Below are positions 24,753 through 38,229 of a stretch of DNA of 64,000 bases, piece after piece; the stretch's first letter is position 1; every line of letters begins with the position of its first letter. The DNA is from Himantopus leucocephalus. Lineage: Eukaryota > Chordata > Aves > Charadriiformes > Recurvirostridae. Position numbers and translations under genes: made by a program. The stretch covers positions 35,543,636 through 35,607,635 of the forward strand of contig RSEF01000005.1 of NCBI GenBank assembly GCA_003993805.1, given 5' to 3'. The notes below the pieces were generated by a model, which worked only from the letters and a program-made list of their open reading frames with translations, was not told the origin of the DNA and did no database searches.

Positions 24753-27700
24753 CTGGTTATTAGTGGAGATTGTGAACAGTATTTTAACTGTACCTTTTAC
24801 ACAAATATTACAAACACTTTTTAAACATCCACAAAGGTTCATAGCACTCTTTTGACAGGTTTATATTTGGATTTGGGGAGATCACTGGCATCTACTGTTT
24901 GGTTGTTATCACAACTAATCAGAGGATGGCAATAAAATTTCTGTGTAAAATACCTTTAGAAAAGGCTAATTCTCATGCAGCAAGGCTTCAGTGTAACACA
25001 GAGTGTATTACAGCGGAGGAAACCTTAAATGTGGCATCTGTTAAAATCCCTCAGGGGCAAAGGAACCAAAGAATGTTCATTCCAGAATGTCTCTGCCCAT
25101 GTACTTCTCCTAAGGAAACTTATACCATCCCGATGGCATTTATAAGGCTTTGTTATACTACGGGAATTTTCAGGTCCATAAGATTATACTGTACTATCAG
25201 AGTCTTAGCTAGGACCATACTTTGTTTGTAAAACAACATGCTCGAACTTACAAGTGAATGAGGAAAAGACCTGGGGCTGGAACTCCAGAGCTATCATTTC
25301 AAAGCTTTTGCAGTAACTCAATGGCCATACTCAGCTTTTTCTACATATCAGAATATCAGCAATATTTACTGTGTCTAGGAGTCACACTCAAGTTAGCAGT
25401 CCTGTTCTGGCACATGGTAAGCATATTGGTCTGAACTCCAAAGAAAAATGTCCCACCAAATTAACAAAATGCTTGAAGGTGACTAGATCTGAAATTCATT
25501 TGCATATTCAAACATACAACTTGTTTTCTTGTCTGTCTCTTTGAAAACTGGCAGTAGTGGAACAGAAATGACTAATATTAGATCAAAATGTTTGTTTCTA
25601 TATACAAAGCAGCTCAGGTACAAGGAGCTGGCATTAACATATAAGCATATAGTAACCGTAATTTAAACTAGCAATTGTAATTTAAACTGATTTCTTCATA
25701 TTAGAAATAGCAAAAATACCATGGGAACAGTTGAATTTTTAAGACTGAAAATTGAACTCTGTAATTTGAATGTGATTATTTTTCTGTTTTATGCACAAGT
25801 ATTTCAATATTTTTAAAAAAAGATATTAATCTTAGGTTTTTCTTGACAAAAATATCCAGTTAATGTAATATGATTTGAAAAAAATATGTTGGTTGCATTA
25901 AATCTATTCATTACATAGACATAAAATGACCACCTAGTGGATAAAGGTGAAATAGGTTTCTGTTAACAGTATTCCTGCAAAAATAGTGCTACTAGCATTG
26001 CCAAACTGTAGAAAAAGCTATTCTACTCAATATTTTAAAATATTTGAAGTTTTTTACTGAAGATAATTTTTAATAGTTGCAAACCTGATCCATATAGATT
26101 ATATTTTCCTCTGACTGGTATCTCGATCTGGATTTCTATTAGTGCTTTGAAAATGGTTTCTTCACTGCACAAAGATGTGATATAAACCTACAATTGGATC
26201 CACAAGTATTGTGAACAGTCATTCAGAAACAGAGAATTTTCTGCTTTTGTCCCACACTGCAGTTATTTAAATGTTTGATCACATCTTTTATTAATACAAA
26301 TCAGTATCTACAAACAGTATTCAGTCTCATTTTCATAGTTGAGATTTATATGAAAGAGAGAATATTGGATTTTCAAAAACATCCCATGGATTTGTTTATT
26401 CTGTGTAGCAGCATTAGCTATTTTAGAATACGGAGCTGATAAAACATTTTTCTTTCTTCATTTTGTGCCTAAAAGCTTAGGACTTCATCTCAATCAAGGA
26501 AAAAAAAATGGAGTGGAGGACCCTTTTTATTATTTGCTTACTAAGTATGTCACTGTCTCAAAATGTTAAATTCTTGATAAAAACATATTTATATATATTT
26601 CTTAATCTAGCATAGCTACATAATTCAATTAACTAGAACACAGTGATTTCAAAGTATACATGCACACAATCTAGATTATACAGTATAAAAAAACCTGCAA
26701 GTGATCCCTTTTTAAACCCTTATTTCCAATTAACTCATGTACAGATTTGGTCCTAGTGGTGAGCTGAATCTTGCTGAATCAGTACGTCTGAGAAATTCCA
26801 AGGCTTGGCTTGAACCCTTCACTATAAAGTAAAGTAACAAGCTGTGGACAGTAAAGCCTGAACAACAGAACCACATGCACAGTTCGACTTCCATATCTCT
26901 GTGTAATGCTTAAGCAAATGTTCTGGCTGGTCACTTAGCAACATTCACTATCGCCTGATATAGTCACTTCTACCTTGTGTACTTAGTTCACAAACATCAG
27001 TGGAAAAATCTGGTTTAGTAGCAATCTGTATCCACTTTACACAACAGTAAATAACTACACAAAGTGTAAGTCAGCAAAGATCACGCCTCAGTCACGCTGC
27101 TCTGATGTCTGCAATTCATTTCAGTCTCAAATTCCCATACAGTACTACATGAGTTTTGAGTCTGGTAAAAGGTGTTTAAGTGATATCCTCAGGAAAAGAA
27201 ACTGAATGACCATGTCATTACAAATTCTTTCTGTAACAGCAAGAATCAAGATTTTGAATCTTGATTAGATGTAGGTCTGATTTAAATTTGAGAGCAAAGT
27301 GGGGATCATTAGCCCAGGTATGTAAAATCTTTCAATTTATTCTTGAAAAAATTTAGACCCCAAGTGATGGAAACATTGCAAATGTATTCATTTTTGGCTT
27401 TCCTTGGGCCACAACCAAACACAGTGGAGAAATAAATAGTCAATAGATCATTTTGGATTTTTTTTTATGACTCCAGTATGTTTCAGGTCCACAGGCTATC
27501 AGTAATTAATACTGTATGAACAGGTAATATAGAGTTGTAGTGATATGAGTCTAGATTGTCAAAGTCCTAAAGAAGAAATAGGCCAATTTAACTATAAACT
27601 ATAACGTTTTATGTTCTTCATTACCTTTTTATCATTTTTTATTATTCATGATTACTCTTTATATACTTTTAGTTTATTCCAGCTAGCAGAGTGCAAAAAT

Positions 27701-29907
27701 AATAGTTATTGTTGATACCACTGAAATAATTTAAAAAGTTGTACTTCTGTGTCACTGAGATGAAAAAAAATTGTCTATGGTCATTACTTAAGTTAAAAAA
27801 TGGGAAATAACTTCCTTTTACATGTGTATAATATATACATATTAAATGATACAAGCTGAAATGCACAGGTATATTGTCTGACTACCTTAGTTTAGTTACT
27901 TCTGTGAACTATTATTGACTGAATTCCTTCAACTGAAAATTTAAAATGTGCGTAAAAATGAGGATACATAATGATATTAATTTTCAACTTTTTTTTTATT
28001 TAAATAAATTCTCAGATATTCTCATTTTCATTCTAATGCTATTCTTCAATTCTAAAAGTACATGTGAATTAGATCCATGCCTAAATGAGGATTACTCACA
28101 GCTATTTGCAGATACTAAAAAAATCCTACACATTACAGTTAATCTTACTGGCTAATACTTGCTAACAACATTTAGTAAGGGATTAAGAACAGATTCAGGA
28201 AGTTAAACTCAGAAAACAAAAAAACCCACAACTTTAAAACAATTCCTCATAGGTATGAAATATTTTGATTATTTATATTGATGAAAGAAGAGCTAGAGCC
28301 TGCTAAGTACAACAACTGAGACTGAAAAAAAAATGTGCTTAGAAATCTTTGTGCAGAAGTCATTCCAGGGTAGTCCAAGTACACAAGTGACTAACAAAGT
28401 TCAACACAGTGGTCAGCACCCACCAACACTTTCTACACTGTGGCATAGATAATGATGTCTGTTGTGTTTTAAATTGGTGGATTGGTCTTTCTAAGAGGCT
28501 GCATTGACAAAATGTAGGTGAGCAGCAAATAAATGAGGAGAAAGAGAAAGATTGTTTTTCCATTTTTTAATAAAAGGCAAAAAAAATTCTTTTTATAGAC
28601 GTGCTTGTGGCACTCCCACTCTTTCCTGTGGCAACTCCTCTTGCTTGTTCATTAAAGTAAAATTGATAAAGAGGAAAAGCAGGTTCCTTCTTTATCATCA
28701 TATTTGTTTTCATGTGCTTTGCCTTGGCTTAAAACCTTCTAAATTGGTGACTGTTGTGTTTACACAGTGCTGAGAGCTGCTGAAAACATTTCATCTCATA
28801 TGGCACAAAGAACACAAAAGGAAATAGTCATAAAGCATTGCTATTTTTTTTTTTCAGGTTTTCCTGTACTTCTACTTTTTTGGTGCTACATAACATTGCA
28901 TTTTACATCACAGAACAAAATAAAATATACCGGACATTCATTTCAAAGACAAAGAGATTGTTCTGCTTTCTCCCGTGTTTTTGCTGCCAAGATTAGTGGG
29001 CATGGGAATGAGTGGCAGCTAAAATTTAGGTATATTTTCAAATTACACTATGCTTTTGACTAAGAGGTTCCCATATGAAAAGAATTTAGAAGTGAAAAGA
29101 CATCCCGTCTTACTCAAGAAAACCTTGTTGACATCTAATATAAATAACTGATGGATACCGATCTGTCCACTATAGAAAAACCTTATGCATTGTTTTGTGA
29201 AAGCAAGAATGTATAAAATCTTAATCTTATTACAATAGAGATCAATAATGGGAAAAACTAATGTTTGACTGCGTGAAGCATTTGTACTACATAAGGAATA
29301 TTATCCCCTGAATTTGGACTCTTGTATTTATTTATAATGAAATATTTTACTAACGTTGATTAAAATGGATTTCATTTTTATATGAGAAAAAATATATTAG
29401 AAATCTTTTATATTCCTGTTAGAAGAACTAACACCCTGAAAACTGGCAATTTCTGGCTTTTGTTAGGTAACCAAAGAAAAAAGCTTTCAGTTTTACAAAA
29501 CTTATAAGCACACCTACCTGACCACCCAGCCGCATATATACATACATTCAGTCCCTTGCTTGGTATTTGTGTGTAAGGATATACAATTATTTTGCATGAT
29601 ATCATCTTTTTTTTTTTTTTAAAAGACTTTTATTTATTTTTTAATAAAGCTGAAAGATTCTTTGCAAAAGATGACATTTCTCAAGCAAATAAAGAAGACT
29701 TTTAAACAGATGATTTTATACAACACATTTCTATTCTACCAAACTTATCGATAGTATCTTATTGATAACCTTAGTGCTTATTTTGGTTAATTTCGTGTTA
29801 TATAACTTATCTTATCCAGCATTACTTAAGAATGAGGGAGCAGCCATGACTTTAGAAACCCATCGTCAGTAAACTAGGTTGATTCTCCAGATGATCGACA
29901 TATGTGG
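24753..29907. other. AT-rich non-coding DNA
   Basis: I see no gene, RNA gene or identified mobile element. The longest frame (24899-25231 plus, 110 codons) has no motif and the composition of its surroundings. Confidence 0.65.
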
Positions 29908-29948
29908 AAGTTATGTCACACTATGGTTTCTCATAGTGTGACAAACTT
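29908..29948. repeat. Near-perfect hairpin (17 bp stem, 6 nt loop)
   Basis: The arm TGTCACACTATG (29914-29925) pairs perfectly with CATAGTGTGACA (29932-29943) across a 6-base loop. The stem extends by AAGTT (29908-29912) with AACTT (29944-29948), leaving one unpaired A at 29913. No transposon ends or simple repeat explain it. Confidence 0.9.
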
Positions 29949-32900
29949 GATACAGCACTCTGGGGATCAAATCTTGTCATATATTTTGCATAGCTGCATA
30001 GCTGTTCAGCTTCACCATTGAAAACTTTCACAACACAATTATGCATTCTGACAGAGGGAAAGCTGAAAGTGTGGAAACTGTTTTTATTAAATACCTGTAG
30101 TTATTCAATAACACATGGAGTATTCTGGCCATAGTTTTTTTTTTCCTTTTTAAGTATTTAAACAACAGCCTTTTTATTTCTGATCTAGCAAATCTGGACC
30201 ATAGCACAGCAGAAAGTGCAGGTTCTGCTGAGGATATTTTCATCCAGGTATTGTAATGTGCACAGTGTCTTCTTATTTTACTTACCTTTTATTAAGTTAC
30301 AAAAACTGACACGTACCTTGATATACAATCACCAGAGCTCCCATTGCAGGTTGTCGCTGTTTCATCAAGGACAGGGCCCCCAAGATTTTTATGTGTCACT
30401 ATTCACCGGTCCCAAATCCTCAAGCTCTCCTTACTCAGAACTCAGTTGCTGGAAGTGAACTACCAGCTGAGAGTTTGCAATTATCAGTATTTTGGGAGCT
30501 CCAGGTGGGCAAATGAACACCAGTTTCCAGAAAGCTTCATCATACCTCAGAGGTCACTGCTGTCTGAATTTAATAGCGTGAATGAGCTCTAAGATAACAG
30601 GAGTAGCAGGGACTGGGAATCAACAATGTTGTTCCCCTTGACTTTGTCTTGTAAAAAAAAATACATGTGCATGAACAACCCTCAGGATTAATAAAAAGTG
30701 AAAAAGACATTTAAAAAAAAGGAAGGAAGGGAAAGAAGACAATTTTATGTCACAGATAAATAATCAGCAGTATGAAAAATATAAAATCATTATATGGTTA
30801 TTGTTACAGATTCAGTATTGTAAGTAGCTGTTTAGCTTTTAATGTTTTCTAAGCTAGTGGTAAAGACTTGCAATACTGGCAACTTCACTATGTTAACTTC
30901 ACTTGTGCGTGCACATACACACATAAGAACACACCACCCTGTTTGTAGTCAGTGTTTTCCACCAGAAATCACACATCAGTAGTTTCAGTCTAGTGGTCAG
31001 GAAAATAAAAAATAGTTACATGGCAGAAGTATATTGCATAGGAATGTGTTGTGCCTCCTTTGGAGCTAATACTGAACTTTATTGTATAATTCAATTTATG
31101 TATCCTTATAAGAACCTAATGAATAAACAAAACCCGTCATTATATCGGAATTAAAACCTGTAAAATGGGAAAAAAAAAATCATTTATCTCTTTCAAGTTG
31201 GTTATCACAGAAAATGTTGTTGAACAGATGAAGATTTTCATATAAAATCTGTCTAACTCAAAGGCTGCAGAATCAGAGAAACAATAGCCATTCTTCCTGC
31301 ATAAACATACAGAAGTGATATTGATAGTAGGAGATTATATTCTTGTTTGTAGTCAAAGCACTCTGAAACCTGTCTTCAAGGCCATTTCTTTTTACTCCGA
31401 GGATGCTGCTGCTGCACTGTATATACTTATCTTCTGTGTGAGCTGTGTGAGAGAAGACCCAAGCTTTCTTTGGGAAAGAACAAGAATGACAGCCTAAGTT
31501 CTATAGATATTTCAGTGTTATTAACCCTAGCTGGAGACAGGCGCCTTCCTGAAGCCAGACTATGGCTTCATGGAAGAACAATGCTTGAGGCACCTCTTAT
31601 CCTGTGCATCTACAGACTAATTTAAGCAGGTTTTGCTCAGTGAGTTTTTTCTGTGTAATTTTTGTGGGGGCCATTCATAGATACCTATCTCTCCCTCTAC
31701 CTTCACTCCCTATATTATTTATTGAATTTTCATACCCAGTTAAGGTGTGTTGACTTCACCAAGTGGCTACTTGCTGTTAACTAAATGGTCTGAGAGTCTT
31801 CAGGATGTTTTTTGTTTAGAGATGAGGCCTCTGGCCCACTATGGCCAGGGTGTGCCCAGTCATGGAACTGTTCCCTTTACCTTATTGAATTAGTTCTTAA
31901 TTAACACTTTATATCTATATATTTTTTTCTTTTTAATTTTTTAGCTTGTCAGAGAAGATTAATAGATCACTAGATGTTGCTGTTATCATGGGTTATAAAA
32001 AGATGGTAGAAGAAAATTCTGGAAATTTGTCTGTTCACAGGTAGTGTAATAAAGTATAAAATATATCTGTCTGGGCCCTCAGCAGGCAGGTATGTGGTAT
32101 TTCCATTTATGCTATTCCATTGAGGTTTTACTTAAGTAGGGACAATTTTATATTTGCTCCATGAGATTCTTATTATGGGGGACTAGCCACGTACAGTTTC
32201 TGAGACATTGCCTCTGTCAGTCAGCAAACAACATGTAAATGTCCAGTCACCAAGTAAAGGATCAAGACAAATATTTGGCCACTAGGACATTTTGGAAAGT
32301 GTGTTCAGAAGCAGGTATGGACTGGACACTAATCAGTACCCAAATTCACAAAATATCTTTCAGTGTTCTCAAACTGACAACCTCAAAAGGAAGACAAATA
32401 AGTGAAAACCATTCTTTTCCTCCTCTGCCCAAAAGACCTTATCAGTACATAATTACCTTCCTTGGCTGGTTAGCTGGGATAACAAGTTTTTCTCCACCTT
32501 CCCCTTTTCCAATGTAAGTTTAAAATATTTTTTTTTTAAAAGTTTAGAAGTTAAAAAGTTAAAAGTTTAAAAACTTTTTTTCAGCTGTGCCTACTGCACC
32601 TTTAAGGCATCCAGAGTAACAGAAGGTAAGAAATACTATGAGAATAAGAAAAATCTTTGGGCAACTCATGCAGATCAAGCAAACACTGTCTGCAGGTAGC
32701 AGTAGGAGGGGAATATGCTACACCGTCCCCAGTAATTAATATTATGCCTGACCTCTTACAACTTTGGAAAACGACTGTGTACTTTAGGTCTTCTTGTGAA
32801 TGTGTGAAGATATCTATAATATTAATCATAAATATCTGTAATTTCAAATTCTTTAACCTATGTATGTTTTCCTTCATCACAGTTTGTTAATAAGGAAGAC

Positions 32901-35344
32901 CATACTCATCCATCTACCTCAGTATCTGAGTCCAGTGGTGTTTAGCTGGAGAAGACTGTAAGTGGGCAGCATGCAATTATATTCTCTTAGTACTGTCTAT
33001 AAGCCTACAACAGTCTGTGGCCTTGGGTCTTCCTGAGCTGCAAGTGATATTTTTCTGTTTAAAAATAACACAAAATCTGTTCTTTTAATGGAACTTTGAT
33101 AGCTTGATAGTAGAAACAAAATTGATATATTTACCTGAGGCCTAAAACCTTGCAAAGGTAGTCATACTTGTATTTATCCCAAGTTTACAATCTGGCACTT
33201 ACTGAGTTTTCTGGGGAATCTAATTGCATACGTTTGAGTCTACAATACACATATTATTTGCTCAAGACCTGAAGGTTATAAATGAAGGTTATAAAAGAGC
33301 TAATAGGATTGTAACAAAGACCAAAGTGGGAAAAGCAGGGAGGAGAGATGGAGTACAGTGCGGAGTGACAGCAAACATGAGAGACAATGACTTCTGGGTA
33401 TAATTCTGGCTGAGTTCAAAGCTGACTGGAAGCTGAGAAAATTGGTCTCTTACCCATATCACCACTACAACGGACAGCTGCTGCAGAAACAAGAAGACCC
33501 AAAGTTAACACGTGATGCACTGAAGTGTCTTTCTATGGCTTTGGGAGGTATATATACCTTTTATTCTCACACAAAGCACTGTTTATTTCCTGGAATTGTA
33601 AGCCTGCGCAGCTACACAGAGCAAACATCACTGCACAAACATAAAACTGGTAGAACTTGGTCCTTTAAGAAATTTCCTAGAAACATTAAATTCTGCCTAA
33701 AGATTTCATTCCTACTCCTTAAACAAGAGAAAAGTTTTGAGTACTTTTGTTCACAGTCACATGTGAATCTTCCATCTGTTTTGGTCATTAATATTTGAAA
33801 ACTGACCCTGTTTTTTTCTACATCCTCTTGACATCCTCAACAGCAGTAAAACCCACAAAGCAGTGGAAAGTAAGAGGATAACCAGAAGCAGCTAAACTAA
33901 ATGAAATTCAGATTGCTGCCAGTTCTTCTGTCTCAAATTCAATACAATGTTTGACATTCAAAATGAGGGTCAGCTGGCAGGTATAGCAAATCTGCACCTG
34001 CTTGGAGCTAGTGGAAGTTGTCCAAACCGCTTCATTTCCCTATCTATCTTTCTTGATGATATGAAAACTGAGAGGTTTAGATTACATAAGTCATTGAAGA
34101 AGCTGAAGCTTTGTAATCTCTTCAGTGAAGTAGCATAAAGGAGGATGCAGTATTTTTACTGCAGTTTTACTGCAGTATTTTCCCACTGCAAAGAGCAGAA
34201 TGGTATGCAGCACTCAGTGTTTTTCTTCATCTTAAACAATGTAATTCTTTGGTACAGCAGCAATTTCTAACAGTCCTAAATGATTACAGACAAAAGACCC
34301 TTTTTCTTTCAGCCAGCACATCGACTGAAAAACTTCTGAGCAGAGTACTGACTTGCTGCAGCGCAGTATAATCAAAACATTTTAACTGATGTTTTACTTG
34401 CTGCTGCACATAGTATTTTAAGTAACATAGCTTCATGTACAAAATTTCTTATGTACATTCAAACATATAGATGCAAAGACATTTTGTATGCAAGCAAAAG
34501 AATCTGATCTTGACCACAGCCTGAACACTTTGTAATTCTAGCAGGTGTTTTATCAGTTGTTCTGTAAATGCCCTGGAATTGTTTGTCTCAAAACTTTCTC
34601 ATCTCAATGAAAATTTGTATCGTGCCTTTATTCATGAAGTGGAATTTAAAGTAACATGCAAACAATACTCCAAATTTCTTGGATACATTAACATTTTAAT
34701 AAAAAAATGTGTTGATTTTCAGTGTTCTAACATAATTTATCTGGAAAGCTGAGCCATAACTTTGATAGGAAACAGTTTTTTAATCAAAAAATTAAAGGTG
34801 GAAGAAAAAAAAATGTATAAAGATCTCTCACTATCTGTGTAAAAATTCTTTTACCGCTTCAAGACTATTTTTCAAAATGCAGAACAATCCATGCTGCCAT
34901 CAGAGTCAAAATACTTCAAAACATCTTAGTAATTTTCTAAAAGTGAGATTCACTGATATTGCCATTGTCAGGCCAGGTGTTAAAATATTAATCTGTATTA
35001 GTTCAAATGTTATCCTGCCACCCCTTGTCTGAACTATAAACAGCTGCTAAACAGTGTTCCACAAGAACAAATGATGGCTTCACATAAAACAGATGCCTTA
35101 ATCAATGGAACCAATAAATATATGTGAAAAAGTAGAGAAAAGACTGCAGGTCAAATGCATCCCAGTGGGATATGTCTAAACCTAATGAAAGTGATGCTTT
35201 CATATCTCTGTACAATGCTGCAGTGACTGAAGAATCAGAACAAACAGTATAAAAATCTTCTTTATTTGGGATTTATGAGGTCAGCTGTTGTCTAGTAAGC
35301 TGGGCAAAAAACATTTCCTTGAGTTCCATCTCAGATTCAGTAGT
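29949..35344. other. AT-rich non-coding DNA
   Basis: No gene is supported. An A/T-rich minisatellite of AAGTTTA/AAGTTAAA-like units lies at about 32538-32577. A 13-base direct repeat based on GAAGGTTATAAA sits near 33268-33296. Frames up to 118 codons (33442-33798) show no domain. Confidence 0.6.
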
Positions 35345-35400
35345 AGCTTGACCTTCAAATCACTTAATCTCTATATGTGCCAGTTTTCCCTTTAGGCAAA
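35345..35400 (+). mobile_element. Possible MIR-like SINE core fragment
   Basis: TTCAAATCACTTAATCTCTA followed by GTGCCAGTTTTCCC has the order and spacing of the MIR core (a CAAGTCACTTAACCTCTCT-like block then TGCCTCAGTTTCC). The match is short and diverged. Confidence 0.4.
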
Positions 35401-35463
35401 CTTTTTCTCATTTTCTCACTCAGGTTCTTGAGTATTAATATAAAATCATTTAAAAATGACCAT

Positions 35464-35750
35464 GAAATCACAGAAAAATAAGAGTCAAAGTAGAAGAAAC
35501 CTTAACTGACCATCTAGTCTTGAAGGTAGCCTCAGCTGCAGTTACATGATGAGAAATACATGTTTGTCTAAGAGGCTCTTAAAAACATCTGATAATGGAT
35601 ATATTGCAATCTCCCTGGGCAACCTACTCATCAGGACAATGTATGCAGAGCTCTGGTGAGGGAAAGAAATGAAGTCTGCTTCTAGAGGCAGCAGAGCTTC
35701 TTCTAAGCAGATATCATAAGAAAAAATCTCACTCCCATCCAACCCTCTTT
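35464..35750 (-). mobile_element. Decayed CR1 3' end, minus strand
   Basis: The plus strand shows the usual order of an inverted CR1 tail: an AATCACAGAA-like terminus, GACCATCTAGTC, a CTCTTAAAAACATCTGATAATGG-like region, CTCCCTGGGCAACCTACTCATC, and a segment with the spacing of the ORF2 tail. Divergence from the recent CR1 copies elsewhere in the window is high, so this is an older insertion. Confidence 0.75.
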
Positions 35751-36515
35751 ACTGAGGCTGGCAGAGTGTATAGGATGATGACATGTTTCAGTTGGAAATC
35801 TCAGTCTACCTGCATGCTAGCATGTGAAACTCGGGACACCTATGAATCAGGGGGTCAGAGTCAACTATCTGCTAATGCACTTGTGCTTTGATTTTCATGG
35901 CAGCCCTCTGCCCTATGTAATCACTTTCAGTAACACGGGAAGACAGCAACATTAAAAGCCATGAAGTATAACCCTTGCAATAGAGTCTTTTGACAAATTG
36001 TCAATGTTTGAAGAATGAATAGGTGAACTTCAGTCTGCTTCTTTAAGCTTGTATGTTCTTTTTTCTCGAGTACATATTGTCTATCTATGTCTACCTATCT
36101 ATGTACAAATATAAAGTTGTACATAGTGCCTTATTTGCACTTTCCTTTTTTTGAATTTTCCAGTAATCCACTCACAAAAAATGTCTTGTTCAGAATTCAC
36201 CATGGATTTTATGCCCATAGGCCTGTAAGTCTTTGACGTGAGAACTGGTTGGATATCCTGTGCAGTAAGAGTTCAGCGCAGGTAGCATTGGACAAAAAGA
36301 TATACCAGTCTGGTTTCCTAACCAATGCAGATAAAATCTTGGCGTTAAGAGGAACATCCAATAGCATGACAAATGCATATATACATACATAGAAAAAATA
36401 TCATATAAGGTACAGTGTTAAAAGAATTTTTTAAAGAAAAAGAAAGTGTGAACCGAAAGTGAAAACAGCATGGCTGTGAGAAACTAGTCGTGCTTTGTAT
36501 ATACGTGTGTGTGCA

Positions 36516-36563
36516 AAGAAAGAGAGAAACAAGGACAGAAAGAAAGAAAGAGAGGGAAAGAAG
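36516..36563 (+). repeat. Imperfect (GAAA)n purine tract
   Basis: AAAGAAAGAGAG-type units with interruptions form a purine-only stretch of about 48 bases. Confidence 0.75.
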
Positions 36564-36947
36564 TAGAAGACACTCAGGGTTTTAGAATTCTGCAAGAAAA
36601 ACTTGTCAGATTGTCTGTGACAAGCTAACTTTCTCGTACAACTTTCAGTCATTACTTTTGGTCAGTGTTACTGAGAACTGAAAAATAAAACACTTCCAAG
36701 AAATTTAACACTTTCTTTGGCAAAGTTTAAAGTTTCAACTATCATTAACAATCATTAATGATAAAAGGTGTTTATAAATGCAATTGATACTGCACAAATT
36801 ATATTTATATAGTGAAAAACTCTCACAGAGTTAATTTCAACTTTGATTTAGACCTTGGAAATTATCTAGTTGTCATTAGTTCTTCACATATATTAAAACA
36901 ATCATGTATTCAAGACTAGTTACTAAATCCTCATTCCACTTTACCTA

Positions 36948-37020
36948 GTGGGTAGCTACGTGATTTTGCTCTTCTCAACTCCTCATTTTTTCTTAAATTC
37001 CAATATTTGTAAAATGGAAG
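36948..37020 (+). mobile_element. Possible MIR-like SINE core fragment
   Basis: GTAGCTACGTGATTTTGCTC, a CAACTCCTCA segment and then ATTTGTAAAATGGAAG follow the order of the MIR core (TAGCTGTGTGACCTTGG, CTCAGTTTCCTCA, TCTGTAAAATGG). Diverged, but three ordered matches make chance less likely. Confidence 0.4.
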
Positions 37021-38229
37021 AACCCTGTTTCCCATCCATTCCATGATACGTGATAAAAACAAATTTTGTGAAGACTAGGCAACTAATTCTTAACAACGAA
37101 AATAGTAACTTAGATAATGATCAGGAAAAAAACCCCAAACAACTCCCCTCTGCCCAAACAAAAAAAACCCCAAACCCAAACTCGGAAAGCACCAGAACTA
37201 AGAGTTAAACCCGGGACGAACTGGGAAAGTTCTTTCATTCATGGGAATCCTCATCCAGTTTTAAATCAAGATGTTTTCCAGTCGGGCTTGTATTAGTTTT
37301 CAGTACAGTATTAGGCTTTGCGTGCAGTGTCCCTGGTAAGCTTCTAGAATTTTGTGTTGTGCTTTGATTCTTAGTTCGATATTGAAGACCAAGAAAACTC
37401 ATCAAAACTACGTGTTATCTTCCATTTCATATGGATTTGCGTTGACACAATATTTAAAGAGTAAGTTTTACATAATTTTTACTTTATACCATAAATTCCT
37501 TCCTGACATAAATGTTCATCTGGTTTATTTTTTACAGAATTTTCTATTAACACACGGCTTGATACCGACTTAAGGGAGGATACCACACTCAAGATCAGGG
37601 ACCAGTATTCAGGATCAGACCAAAGATTTATAACTTAATTATTTTCTCTTTCCTATTTTTTCTTACCACAGGCAAGTAGGCATTAGTTCTCATTTCATGG
37701 GATGTTCTAATACTTTCAATGGCCTTAAATATGAGCATGGATGAGCTACTACAATTTGCATTTTTTTATAGCCTTCTATATTGTGTTATGTATAATGTCA
37801 CTTTTTATTTACCTGCATTCCATTTTGATCACAGCTATAAAATGGGGTTCTTAAATGTCAGTAATAATTCATACCACAAAGAATATGAAATGAAGGGCAA
37901 AGCTTACACAAAAGTATATTAACTGAATTTAAATCCTATCAGGGATATGTAGAGGAAATGTTCTGCTGTGGGTATGATAGTGAGTTATCTCGCTTTTGCA
38001 TTTACCCTTAAACTGCAGACTCAGATGGGATAAACTATGTTCCATAATATACTAGGACATAAAAAGATACATTCTTCAATCAAGTTTGACTACATTTATA
38101 GGAAAGGCAAATGCTTCAGTATCATTGTCTACAATGTCAGAGAGATAGTCCATGCAGGTACACCAAGGCAGTCAACTCCATAATGTAATTAAAGTGCAGC
38201 AGGCTGCATGTGGTCACTACACAAATTAT
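37021..38229. other. AT-rich non-coding DNA
   Basis: No gene or recognised element. A tract rich in AACCCC/AAACCC-like words lies at about 37128-37180. Confidence 0.6.

Noticed and set aside
37128..37180. AACCCC-like words considered as interstitial telomeric repeat
   Set aside because: The units are irregular and are not the vertebrate TTAGGG/CCCTAA hexamer.
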